From: CAYRVX01 sp964642165
GTDB taxonomy: Bacteria > Planctomycetota > Phycisphaerae > SM23-33
Length of the DNA stretch: 37,169 nucleotides
NCBI GenBank assembly: GCA_964642165.1
Contig: CAZXOC010000034.1
Span: forward strand, 1-37,169
Direction of reading: 5' to 3'
A program made the position numbers and the translations under genes. Under the pieces are notes generated by a model, which was not told the origin of the DNA, did not search any database, and worked only from the letters and a program-made list of their open reading frames with translations. Shown piece after piece: positions 16,236-24,300 of the stretch (positions are counted from its first letter, which is position 1; the number at the start of each line of letters is the position of its first letter).

Positions 16236-17240
16236 ATGGTCCGCGTGGGCGTCATCGGGCTGGGCATGATGGGGCGGATGCACTACGCCGCCTGGGAGAA
16301 GATCGACGGCGCGGAGGTGGTGGCCATCGCCGACGCCGACCCGAAGCGTGCGGCCGGGAACCTCGACGGCGGCTGGAGCAACATCGAGGGCGGCGCGGAT
16401 GCGCTGGACATGGAGCGCGTCGCCGGGACGACGGACTACCGCGAGCTGGTCGCGATGGAAGCGGTTGACCTGGTCGACGTCTGCGTGCCCACGCCGTTCC
16501 ACGCGGAGATGGCGGTGGCCGCCCTCCAGGCCGGCAAGCACTGCATCTGCGAGAAGCCGCTGGCCCGCACGACCGAGCAGGCGAGGCAGATCGTCGCGGC
16601 GGCGGAGCAGGCCTCCGGCTTCCTCCTGCCGGCGATGTGCATCCGCTTCTGGCCGGAGTGGGCGTGGCTGAAACGGATGGTCGAGCGCGGCAGCTACGGG
16701 CCCGTCCGCGACGCGTTCTTCCGCCGCGTGGGCAGCCCGCCGCCGGGCTGGTTCCAGAACGGCGAGATGTCCGGCGGGGCGATCCTCGACCTGCACCTGC
16801 ACGACACGGACTTCGTCAAGTTCGTCTTCGGCCGCCCCCGGGCCGTCCACAGCTACGGCTACAGCAAGCTCACCGGCGAGATCGACTGCGTCCTGACGCA
16901 CTACCTCTACGACGACGGGCCGATGGTGACGGCGGAGGGCAGTTGGGCCCTGGCCGACGGCTTCGGCTTCTCGATGGGCTACAACGTCAACTTCGAGAAC
17001 GCCACGGCCGAGTACGTCATGAGCCGCGACGACCCGCTGGTCGTCTACCAGGGCGGCCAGGCGACGCCGCAGGCCTGCGAGGGCGCCGACGGCTACTTCA
17101 ACGAGCTGTCGTACATGGCCGAGTGCGTCGCCGCCGGCACGGCGCCGAGCCTCGTGACGGCCGCCGACGCGGCGGAGTCGCTGGAGATCGTCGACGCCGA
17201 GCGACGCAGCGTCGAGACGGGCCAGGCCGTCGACCTGTAA
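16236..17240 (+). CDS. Gfo/Idh/MocA family oxidoreductase
   Basis: The 334-residue NAD(P)-dependent sugar or inositol dehydrogenase-like protein has a Rossmann motif at the N-terminus (GLGMMGRMH, residues 8-16). The family signature CEKPLA contains Lys107, and the C-terminal domain has the motif GGAILDLHLHDTDF, with His189 as the expected catalytic base in the DxGxHxxD pattern. There is no signal peptide or Tat motif, so a cytoplasmic location is expected. AAGGGGAA precedes the ATG, which begins 2 bp after the TIM-barrel gene and implies coupling. It ends 16 bp from the convergent recombinase gene. The substrate is unknown. Confidence 0.9.
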   Translation: MVRVGVIGLGMMGRMHYAAWEKIDGAEVVAIADADPKRAAGNLDGGWSNIEGGADALDMERVAGTTDYRELVAMEAVDLVDVCVPTPFHAEMAVAALQAGKHCICEKPLARTTEQARQIVAAAEQASGFLLPAMCIRFWPEWAWLKRMVERGSYGPVRDAFFRRVGSPPPGWFQNGEMSGGAILDLHLHDTDFVKFVFGRPRAVHSYGYSKLTGEIDCVLTHYLYDDGPMVTAEGSWALADGFGFSMGYNVNFENATAEYVMSRDDPLVVYQGGQATPQACEGADGYFNELSYMAECVAAGTAPSLVTAADAAESLEIVDAERRSVETGQAVDL

Positions 17241-17256
17241 GGCCCGGGCGCGGCGC

Positions 17257-18276
17257 CTACGCGTGGTAGGGCGACGCCAGCGGGTGCGCGCGGTCGTAGA
17301 CCTTCTTCAGCCGCCGCGTCGTCAGGTGGGTGTAGATCTGCGTGGTGGAGAGGTTCTCGTGCCCGAGCATCTCCTGGACGCTGCGCAGGTCGGCGCCGGC
17401 GTTGAGCATGTGCGTCGCGAAGCTGTGCCGCAGGACGTGGGGGCTGATGTGCACGTCGATGCCCGCTTCCAGAAGGTACTTGTCCAGCTTGCGCCGGATC
17501 GAGCGCCCGCTGATCCGCCGGCCGAACTTGTTCACGAACAGCGGCCCACGCGCCGCGTCGCCGAAGGCGCCCTTGCGCAGCAGCATGTAGGCCTCGATGG
17601 CCTCGATGGCCTTGCCGCCCAGCGGCACGAGGCGCTCCTTCTTGCCCTTGCCGCGGATCCGCAGGGCCTCGGAGAACTCGTTGAGGTCCTCGACGTTCAG
17701 GCCGACCAGCTCCCCGATGCGCAGCCCGGCCGAGTAGATCGTCTCCAGGATCGCGCGGTCGCGCGCGCCCAGCAGCGTGGAGGCATCGGGCGCGGCCAGC
17801 AGGGACTCGACGTCCTCGATGTCGAGGCACTTGGGCAGGCGACGGTCCTGGCGGGGCGTGCGGACCACGCTGACGGGGGAGGCCTCGACCCGGCCCGTCC
17901 GCACGAGAAACTTGTACAGGCTGCGAAGCGTCGCCAGCTTGCGGGCGATGGTGGCCTTGGAGTAGCTGCTGTTGCGCATCATCGCCAGGAAACCGCGGAT
18001 GTCGAGCGGCTGGGCGGCCAGCAGGGCCTTCTGGATCGTGCCCGGGCGCAGCTCCTCCGTCGGCGGCAGGTCGTCGACCGTCCGCTCGTCGCCGGCGGCG
18101 TCCTCCAGGTCGCCGGCCCCCAGGAAGCGGCAGAACTGGATCAGGTCGGTCGCGTACGACCGGATCGTGTGCGCGGAGAAGTTGCGCTCGCCGTCCAGGT
18201 GGTCGAGGAAACGAGCGATCAGCGGGAGGGTCCAGGTGCGCCTTCCGTGGCCTCGGCTTGTCCGATGTTCCGTCAT
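17257..18276 (-). CDS. Tyrosine recombinase XerC/XerD family
   Basis: The 339-residue site-specific recombinase has an N-terminal SAM-like core-binding domain (about 15-145, including NFSAHTIRSYATDLIQFCRFL). The catalytic domain carries all expected residues: Arg186 (AGLRIGEL), Lys210 (GKGKKER), His280 and Arg283 (HVLRHSF), His306 (LGHENLS) and Tyr315 (TQIYTHL). The spacings match those of XerD. It is slightly longer than E. coli XerC/D (about 298 aa) because of an insert near residues 55-95. No mobile-element features surround it, so chromosome dimer resolution is the likely role. XerC versus XerD cannot be decided. It starts 13 bp after the small upstream ORF on the same strand. Confidence 0.92.
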   Translation of the reverse strand: MTEHRTSRGHGRRTWTLPLIARFLDHLDGERNFSAHTIRSYATDLIQFCRFLGAGDLEDAAGDERTVDDLPPTEELRPGTIQKALLAAQPLDIRGFLAMMRNSSYSKATIARKLATLRSLYKFLVRTGRVEASPVSVVRTPRQDRRLPKCLDIEDVESLLAAPDASTLLGARDRAILETIYSAGLRIGELVGLNVEDLNEFSEALRIRGKGKKERLVPLGGKAIEAIEAYMLLRKGAFGDAARGPLFVNKFGRRISGRSIRRKLDKYLLEAGIDVHISPHVLRHSFATHMLNAGADLRSVQEMLGHENLSTTQIYTHLTTRRLKKVYDRAHPLASPYHA

Positions 18277-18289
18277 CGGCGAATGGCCC

Positions 18290-18514
18290 CTAGGACGGCT
18301 GCTTGTCCGTGGGGCGAAGGGCCTCGGAGCACTCGGCGGCGGCGTTCTGCGTGACCTGGAAGCTCAGCGTGGCGGCGTCCAGCCAGTCCACCGGTGAGCT
18401 CTCGTCCTCGGCGAGTTGGATGATGGCGTCGACGACGTCGTCCTCCCCGCCGGGCGAGTAGCGGAAGACGTACTTGTGGCCGCTCTTGATGAGGCTCAGT
18501 GTTCGCGTGGCCAT
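18290..18514 (-). CDS. Small protein of unknown function (74 aa) upstream of the xer gene
   Basis: The ORF starts MATRTLSLIKSGHKYVFRY and contains an acidic centre (GGEDDVVDAIIQLAEDESSPVDWLDAATLSFQ). It has no membrane segment or cysteines beyond one near the C-terminus. ACAGGAGACCTC precedes the ATG, a good ribosome binding site. The stop lies 13 bp before the recombinase start, so the two are probably cotranscribed. I do not recognise a family. The ordinary amino-acid composition and clear ribosome binding site favour a real gene. Confidence 0.7.
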   Translation of the reverse strand: MATRTLSLIKSGHKYVFRYSPGGEDDVVDAIIQLAEDESSPVDWLDAATLSFQVTQNAAAECSEALRPTDKQPS

Positions 18515-18642
18515 GAGGTCTCCTGTCCCTTCGGGCGGTCCCCTCGAACGCGCCCGGCTGAACCGCGCCCTGCCGGTCGTCCTTTTACTTATCGGACCCT
18601 TGGCCGGGAGACTGGAGGAATTGTTCGCCGGCCCGGCCCCTC

Positions 18643-18669
18643 TTGATCGCGGGCGTGTTGTGGTATACT
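18643..18669 (+). promoter_or_regulatory. Extended -10 promoter for tatC
   Basis: TGGTATACT (18661-18669) is an extended -10 element (TGN plus TATACT). A TTGATC hexamer lies 15 bp upstream at 18643-18648, short of ideal spacing but less important with an extended -10. Transcription would start near 18676, about 34 bases before the ATG at 18710, which supports the long form of TatC. Confidence 0.55.
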
Positions 18670-18683
18670 CCGGCAGGAGCGAA

Positions 18684-18698
18684 GTCCCCGGCGGGGAC
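18684..18698 (+). promoter_or_regulatory. Hairpin between AGGAG and the tatC start codon
   Basis: GTCCCC-GGC-GGGGAC is a perfect 6-bp stem in the short predicted leader. AGGAG (18675-18679) lies 30 bases before the ATG, too far unless the hairpin folds and shortens the distance. A role in translation of tatC is possible but unproven. Confidence 0.35.
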
Positions 18699-18709
18699 GG
18701 CAAGCCCGG

Positions 18710-19978
18710 ATGGCGGATGCCCACAACGACAACCCGGACGGCGCGGCGGAGTCCGACCCCCAGGACGGGCCGCGGCCGTCGGCGGACCCGCCCGACTCGG
18801 GCGAGACCCCCGCGCAGGACGACGCCGGCGCTCCGGGGGGCGCCGACGGGCAGGCCGACGAGGCCCCCCAGGGGCCCCCGGAGTCGTCCGACGCCCCGTC
18901 GGAAACGGAGGACGCCTGGCAGGAGGACCTGGCGGCCGAGCAGGAACCGTCGCCCGATGACCACCCCGAGTGGTACGACGAGGACGGCCGCTACGTCGGC
19001 CCCGGCGCCGAGGAGGAAGACGCCTACGACTACGGGGAGTACGACGAGAGCTACGACTACGAGCACGGTGACGACGACGACTACGCCGCCGAGGACCACG
19101 ACCACGAGCAGGAGTACGAAGACTACGACGAAGAGGAGGAAGAGGAAGAGGAGGAAGACGAAGGGGAGAAGGCCGGACAGAAGAAGATGACCCTCGTCGA
19201 GCACCTCGACGAGCTGCGGACGCGGATCATCTACTCCCTGCTGGGCCTCGTCGTGGGGGTGGCGCTCACCCTGATCTTCGGCTCGCGGATCATCGAGATC
19301 CTCAGCGCGCCGCTCAAGGACGTGGCCCTGGCCTATGCCACCAGGACGGCGGCGACCACGCAAGCGATCATGGACGACATCATCATCACCACGGACATGG
19401 TCGACCCCTTCATGATGTACCTGAAGATGTCCCTGTACGTGGGGATCATGATCGCCTCGCCGTGGATCTTCACGCAGGCCTGGCTGTTCGTGGCCGCCGG
19501 GCTGTATGAGCACGAGAGGCGGTACGTCCGCTGGGCCGTGCCGTTCTCCGTCGGGCTGTTCGTCATCGGGGCGGTCTTCTTCCTCAAGGTCATCTCCTAC
19601 CCCATCCTGACGTTCTTCTTCTACTTCTCGAGGGAGTTCCTGGGCGTCGCGCCGAAGATCACGCTGAAGAACCACCTGACCTTCATGACGAACATGATGC
19701 TGGTCTTCGGCCTCTGCTTCCAGACGCCCGTCGCCGTGCTGCTGCTGGCGAAGATGGGGCTGGTGACCGTCAAGTCGCTGAACCGCTACCGCAAGTACGT
19801 GATCGTCGTGATGTTCATCATCGCGGCGTTCTGCACGTCGCCGAGCCCGATCGACCAGATCGCCCTGGCCCTGCCGATGTGGTTGCTGTTCGAGCTGGGC
19901 GTGGTGCTGGCCTACTTCCTCGTCGAGAAGAAGCGCCGGGCGGAAGACGAGCAGGACGAGGCCGAGCTGGAACGCTGA
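18710..19978 (+). CDS. tatC: Twin-arginine translocase subunit TatC with long acidic N-terminal extension
   Basis: The 422-residue protein has a TatC core from about residue 160: VEHLDELRTRI (Glu168), a cytoplasmic loop LYEHERRY, SPSPIDQ before the last helices, and six membrane segments. TatC recognises twin-arginine signal peptides in the inner membrane. The first ~159 residues are extra: a Gly/Pro/Asp-rich part, then a Tyr/Asp/Glu stretch (YDEDGRY, YDYGEYDESYDYEHG) ending in a run of nine glutamates near 142-152. An internal ATG at 19187 (MTLVEHLDELR) would give a standard-sized TatC but lacks a nearby Shine-Dalgarno, whereas 18710 lies just behind a good promoter, so the long form is preferred. 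The gene is convergent with tatA. Confidence 0.9.
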   Translation: MADAHNDNPDGAAESDPQDGPRPSADPPDSGETPAQDDAGAPGGADGQADEAPQGPPESSDAPSETEDAWQEDLAAEQEPSPDDHPEWYDEDGRYVGPGAEEEDAYDYGEYDESYDYEHGDDDDYAAEDHDHEQEYEDYDEEEEEEEEEDEGEKAGQKKMTLVEHLDELRTRIIYSLLGLVVGVALTLIFGSRIIEILSAPLKDVALAYATRTAATTQAIMDDIIITTDMVDPFMMYLKMSLYVGIMIASPWIFTQAWLFVAAGLYEHERRYVRWAVPFSVGLFVIGAVFFLKVISYPILTFFFYFSREFLGVAPKITLKNHLTFMTNMMLVFGLCFQTPVAVLLLAKMGLVTVKSLNRYRKYVIVVMFIIAAFCTSPSPIDQIALALPMWLLFELGVVLAYFLVEKKRRAEDEQDEAELER

Positions 19979-19985
19979 GGGCGAG

Positions 19986-20002
19986 CCCCGGCGATGCCGG
20001 GG
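19986..20002. terminator. Hairpin between convergent tatC and tatA
   Basis: CCCCGGC-GAT-GCCGGGG is a perfect 7-bp stem starting 8 bp after the tatC stop, inside the 156-bp convergent spacer. There is no T-run on either strand. It is a plausible but weak terminator serving either direction. Confidence 0.35.
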
Positions 20003-20134
20003 GCCTTGCCGGGGGCGGACCTTTCGATCCCCCCGGGCGGACCTCGGCGCAGAAACCACCCGTCCGCGGGTCCGTAGGGGGCAGCGACCCTTGATTCCCG
20101 GTCGCGATCCGCCGCGTCGGCGGGCGCCTCCGGG

Positions 20135-20503
20135 CTACTCGGCGTCCGTCCCGGCGCTTTCGGGCTGGCGGGCCGGCTCGTCTTCCGGCTCGTCGGCCGC
20201 TTCGCTGTCTTCGTCCTCGGATGCCTCCGGGCGGGGCTTGCGGCGCCGCTTCCGGCGGCGGGGACGCACGGGCTCCTCGTCGGCCGCGTCGGCCGCGTCC
20301 TCGAAGTCCCGCTTGACGCCCTGCATCTCGCGCTTGAACTCGCGCAGGCCCTTGCCGATGCCCTTCGCAAGTTCGGGGATCTTCCGGCCGCCGAAGAGGA
20401 TCAACACCACCACGACGATGATGAGGACTTCCTGCCAGCCGACGGCCCATGCCAGCATCGGTGCGGCCGCAAGGCGGGTTGCCGCGTTGGCAATGGTGAG
20501 CAT
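20135..20503 (-). CDS. tatA: Twin-arginine translocase subunit TatA/TatE
   Basis: The 122-residue protein has a single membrane helix (about 24-37, EVLIIVVVVLILF), the FGGRKIPELAKGIGKGLREFKREM hinge and amphipathic helix (37-60), and a charged tail. The tail has a polybasic block at about 80-91 (RPRRRKRRRKPR) and then an acidic stretch at about 93-110. The Phe-Gly hinge and KGIGKGLREF favour TatA/E over TatB. GCAGGAGC before the ATG at 20503 supports this start, although 20 residues then precede the helix, more than in most TatA proteins. Met16 is an alternative but has no ribosome binding site. It would form the pore-forming oligomer with the convergently encoded TatC. Confidence 0.9.
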   Translation of the reverse strand: MLTIANAATRLAAAPMLAWAVGWQEVLIIVVVVLILFGGRKIPELAKGIGKGLREFKREMQGVKRDFEDAADAADEEPVRPRRRKRRRKPRPEASEDEDSEAADEPEDEPARQPESAGTDAE

Positions 20504-20692
20504 GCTCTGCTCCTGCACGGCGTCGGCCCGGCCCGCCGCGTGGATACCAAGCGGCCTGCGGGCCTCCGCGTTCCTGAATCCGGGGCGCCGGCGTGCGTGT
20601 CGCCGACGGTCCCTTCGCCCTGGTTCTGCGCCGGTCCCGCGAGCCGCGGGATATCGCACCGTCCGGGCTGACGTTTGCTTTCCGGTACGTGC

Positions 20693-20721
20693 AGTCTAGA
20701 ACAGCCCGCCGAGGCGGTCAA
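20693..20721 (-). promoter_or_regulatory. Sigma-70-like promoter for tatA
   Basis: On the minus strand TTGACC (20721-20716) and TAGACT (20698-20693) are 17 bp apart, close to consensus. Transcription would begin near 20686, giving a leader of about 180 bases before the tatA ATG. Confidence 0.6.
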
Positions 20722-20966
20722 CGGAAATATGCGGGCGGCCGGCCTGCGCGCCGGTTTCCTGTGGCGGGGGGTACGTCGCCCACGCGCCCGGTGGCGCCGT
20801 GGTCCCCGAGCCGGCTGTGTCGGCCCTGCTGCTTGGGGGGCTGCCGGCGATCGCTACGGCCCGAAGGCGAAGGGGCGGACGGCCCCTGGGGCCGAGCGAG
20901 AAAGCCGTGCCTACGGAAGGTGTTAGTTTTGTGTCACTTCTCGCCGTCCATCTTCAAGGATCTATC

Positions 20967-20975
20967 TGATATAAA
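20967..20975 (+). promoter_or_regulatory. Extended -10 element upstream of the PEP-CTERM gene
   Basis: TGATATAAA (TGN plus TATAAA) sits in the only AT-rich island of the region. No good -35 is seen. Transcription would start near 20982, leaving a leader of about 200 bases before the small ORF and 337 before the giant gene. Confidence 0.45.
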
Positions 20976-20996
20976 ATGTTATAAGCAAAGCACGTA

Positions 20997-21102
20997 AAGA
21001 CTATATGGTCTTGGCAGGTCCGGCCGGATCGGACAAAAACGCCGCACGGCTATGCGGTATTGCGGCCGTCCGCACGGGGTCCTGGCGCCCGTGGGGCCAC
21101 GG
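20997..21102 (+). other. Cluster of four short hairpins in the predicted 5' leader
   Basis: Four consecutive inverted repeats are visible: AAGAC/GTCTT (20997-21012), GTCCG/CGGAC (21018-21034, followed by AAAAA), CCGCA/TGCGG (21042-21057) and CCGTG/CACGG (21089-21102). I could not match them to a known riboswitch such as GEMM. They may form a structured leader RNA or may be chance in GC-rich DNA. Confidence 0.3.
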
Positions 21103-21178
21103 CCAAACTCCTTGACGTCCGGAGCGGCCGCCGCGACAATAGGAAGTCTCGATCATCCCCAAGGGAGGCCTCTGGGCG

Positions 21179-21322
21179 ATGCGGACGTTCGGGCAGGGCC
21201 GCCCGCCGGCCGCCAAGCGCCGCGAGGGCAAGCGGTTGTCCCCGGCGCGGGCTGCCGAGCTGCGGGCGGGTGCGCGCGGTGCGGAGCGGGCCTTGGGCCC
21301 GGTGAGGAGGACTCGGGCATGA
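21179..21322 (+). CDS. Possible 47-codon leader ORF coupled to the PEP-CTERM gene
   Basis: The ATG at 21179 follows AAGGGAGG with a 10-base spacer. The ORF encodes a strongly basic peptide (begins MRTFGQGRPPAAKRREGKR) and its TGA overlaps the ATG of the giant gene as ATGA. No family is recognised. Composition is Arg/Ala-rich, as expected of a chance frame in GC-rich DNA, so it could be a leader peptide for translational coupling or nothing. The independent Shine-Dalgarno GAGGAGG before 21319 lies inside it. Confidence 0.35.
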   Translation: MRTFGQGRPPAAKRREGKRLSPARAAELRAGARGAERALGPVRRTRA

Positions 21323-24300
21323 CTGCCACGCCGAAGCGTCTGGTGGCGGTGGTGTGTGTGGCCGCGGCGGCAGGGCTGGCGCCTCGCGGCGCGTCCGCGG
21401 CGGACCGGTACTGGTCGAACGGTGCCGGGGGGGCGTTCGGCAGCTCGGCCAACTGGGGCGGCAGCCCGCCCCCGGCGATCAGCGACGCCGCCATCTTCCA
21501 CCTGGGCTCCGAAGGCTACGTCGTCGACTTCGCCACCTCGCGCACCAGCCGGGAGCTGCTCGTCTGGTACGACAGCGTCACACTGGACCTGAACGGCCGG
21601 ACGTGGACCCTCGTCGGCAGCCGCTCCGTCGTCGTCGGCGAGGGCGACGGCGACGCGGCCGAGCTGGTCGTCAGCGACGGCATGCTGGCCGGCGCGACCC
21701 TGCGCATCGCCGACGACTACGGGGCCGTCGGGACCGTCGCCGTCGTCGACGGGGGGGCGATCGACGTCGGCGGGCAGGTCCAGGTCGGCGCCAGCGGCGA
21801 CGGGGCCCTGGAGATCGTCGAGGGCACGGGCGTCTCCTGCGACTCGGCCAACGTGGGCGTCTCCTGGGGCTCCATCGGCTACCTCTCCGTCGGCGATCCG
21901 CTGTCCCACCTGGACTGCGGCGACTGGCTCCAGGTGGGCGACGTCGGCGAGGCCTACGTGACCGCCTACGGCGGCGGGGAGATCGACGTGGCCGGCAACG
22001 CGACCGTGGCCCGCGACGTGGAGTCCAACGGCTTCCTGACCGTCGAGGGCGCCGGCTCGCGGATGGACGTCCAGGGCGACCTCGTGGTGGCCCGGGACGG
22101 CTGGGGCACGGTGGACGTGCTCGACGGCGGGCGGGTCTCCTGCCGCGCCGCGACGCTGGGAGAGAACTACTCCTCTCGCGGCGTGGTCAACGTGACCGGC
22201 GGGTCGCGATGGGAGCTGTCGGAGCCGCTGTTGATCGCCGCGGCCGGCGAGGCCCTGCTGACCGTCACCGAGGGCGGGCAGGTCACCGGCGCGACGATGG
22301 CGGTGCTCGGCGGCTTCACGGACGGCTACGGCCTGGCGAAGGTCACGGGCCTCGATTCGCGGCTCTCGGTGAACGGCGACCTGCGGGTGGGCGAAAGCGC
22401 CGGCGCGGCGGGCGCCCTGCGCGTCGCGGACGGCGGGGCCGTGGCCTGCCAGACCGCGGCCATCGGCTGGGCGGCCGGCTCCTGGGGCGACGCCGTCGTC
22501 GACGGCGCCGAGGCCGACCTCTCCTGCCAGTCCGAACTGAACGTCGGCGACCTGGGGGAGGGGAGCCTCACCGTCGTCGACGGCGCCCGGGCGCAGTGTG
22601 ACGGAACGGCACACATCGGCAGGGGCGCCGGCTCGCTTGGCACGGCCGTCGTCGCCGGGCCCGGCTCGTCCTGGCAGATGGGCGACCTGCGCTGCGGCGA
22701 CGCGGGCGACGGCTCGCTGGTCGTCGCCAACGGCGGCTGCGCCCGGTTCAACTGGGGCACGATCGGTTCGGCGGTCGACGCCAACGGATCGCTGACCGTC
22801 GCGGAGCCGGGCTCCTGCGCGGAGGCCAACGAGCGGATCGCGGTCGGCTGGCAGGGGCGCGGCACGATCGCCGTCGTGGACGGAGGTCTGCTGCGCTGCA
22901 CCGACCTGGACGTCGCGGTCAATGCCACGGCGGTCGGGTGGGTCGAGGCCGCCGGCGAGGGCACGCGCATCGAGTTGAGCGGCGGGATCTACCTCGGCAG
23001 CGGCGAGGGTCACTTGGCGGTCTCGGACGGCGCGGTGGTCGACGCGCCGCGGGAGGTGCAGGTCCAGGCCGGCAGCGAGATCGCCCTGGCGGACGGGACG
23101 GTCGTGACGGACGAGATCCTGCTGGACGGCGGCACGCTCCGCGGGTGGGGGCGCGCCGACGCGTGGCTCTACGGCACGGGCCCGATCGTCGCCGCCGGGG
23201 GGGAGCTGGTCGTCGGCAACGACACGGGGCCGCTCCTCAGCGTCAACGGTCCCGTCGACGTGGAGGACAACGCCACGCTGGAGGTCGTCGGCAGCGGGTC
23301 CGTCTCGCTGGACGGGACGACGCGGCTGAGCAACGGCGTACTCGTCGCGCACAACGGGGCCAGCCTGGCGGCGCTGGAGGGCTACGGCGTCGTCGTGGGC
23401 GACGTGCTGGCCGGGGCGTGGGACATCGAATCGCCCGCGGGGCGCGTGAGCCTCGAGGTCCCCCTGCACGTGGGCGGCAGCAGCGCGACGGTCTACACAT
23501 CCGGCCCGGCGGACCTGGGGCCGGAGACCACGATGGACGGCGGGTACCTGGCCGTCGCGGACCCCACGCTGGCGGCGACGCTTCGCCTCGGCGCGGGGGA
23601 CGTGCTCCGCGGCTGGGGCGACGTGGACGCCCACGTCGAGCTGGCCAACGCGATCGTGGACGCCATCGGCGGGACGATCGCTATCAGCAACCTCGCCGGC
23701 AGCCGGCGGCTGAGCGGCTACGGCGTGGTCGTCGGCGACGTCTGGGCCGATCGCTTCGACATCGTCGAGCCGACGGGCACGGTCGAGCTGGACGGCGAGC
23801 TGCACGTCGGCGACGCCTGGGCGACGTTCTACTCCGCCGAGGCGGCGCGGCTGGGCGAGACCACCACGCTCGAGGGCGGCACGATCGAATCGCCCGCCGG
23901 CCTGGCGCTGCCCGCCGACTCGATGCTGATCGGCTACGGGCAGGTCGAGGCGCCCTTCCACGCCGAGCCCGGCTCGCTGGTCGTCGCCACGGGCGACCTG
24001 ACCATCGGCGACTGGGGCTTCTCGTCCCTCGAGGGCGTCTGGATCGAGGGGCTCCTCGAGGCCGGGGACCATACCGTCACGCTGGCGTCCTTCGACCCCG
24101 CCTACCTGGACGGCGTGACGATCCTCGGCGGGGGCACGCTGGCGGCGCTGAACTCCATCGAGATGGGCGACCTGTCCGAGCTGCACGGCGTGGGGACGGT
24201 CCAGGGCCGCCTGCGGCTGGTCAACGGGCTGATCCACGCCGCCGCCGACGGGCGCCTCGACATCACCGGCACGCTCTCCGGCCACGGCGTGGTCATCGGC

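Larger units (their letters stand above)
20504..21178. other. Non-coding stretch between tatA and the PEP-CTERM gene
   Basis: No convincing gene is seen in these 675 bp. They hold the tatA leader (with a CCCGCG-AGC-CGCGGG hairpin at 20636-20650), the tatA promoter near 20700, a GC-rich stretch without clear signals (20722-20925), an AT-rich island (about 20925-21010) and a run of small hairpins up to 21102. Open frames crossing it are ordinary GC-rich shadows without ribosome binding sites. Confidence 0.6.

Noticed and set aside
17257..18276. Recombinase as an integron or phage integrase
   Set aside because: Residue spacing matches XerC/D, and no attachment sites, gene cassettes, tRNA or phage genes lie nearby.
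18710..19189. Acidic TatC N-terminus as a mis-called upstream frame
   Set aside because: Considered because 19187 is a normal TatC start, but the promoter directly before 18710 and the lack of a ribosome binding site at 19187 favour the long form; kept as a finding instead.
21010..21035. Possible sigma-54 promoter (TGGCAGGTCCGGCC) upstream of the PEP-CTERM gene, as expected for PrsR-controlled PEP-CTERM genes
   Set aside because: The GG and GC pairs are about 8 bases apart, not the required 10, and the -12 element does not read TTGC.
20997..21102. GEMM (c-di-GMP) riboswitch before a surface protein gene
   Set aside because: The conserved tetraloop-receptor and internal-loop sequences of that class are not seen; only generic hairpins remain.
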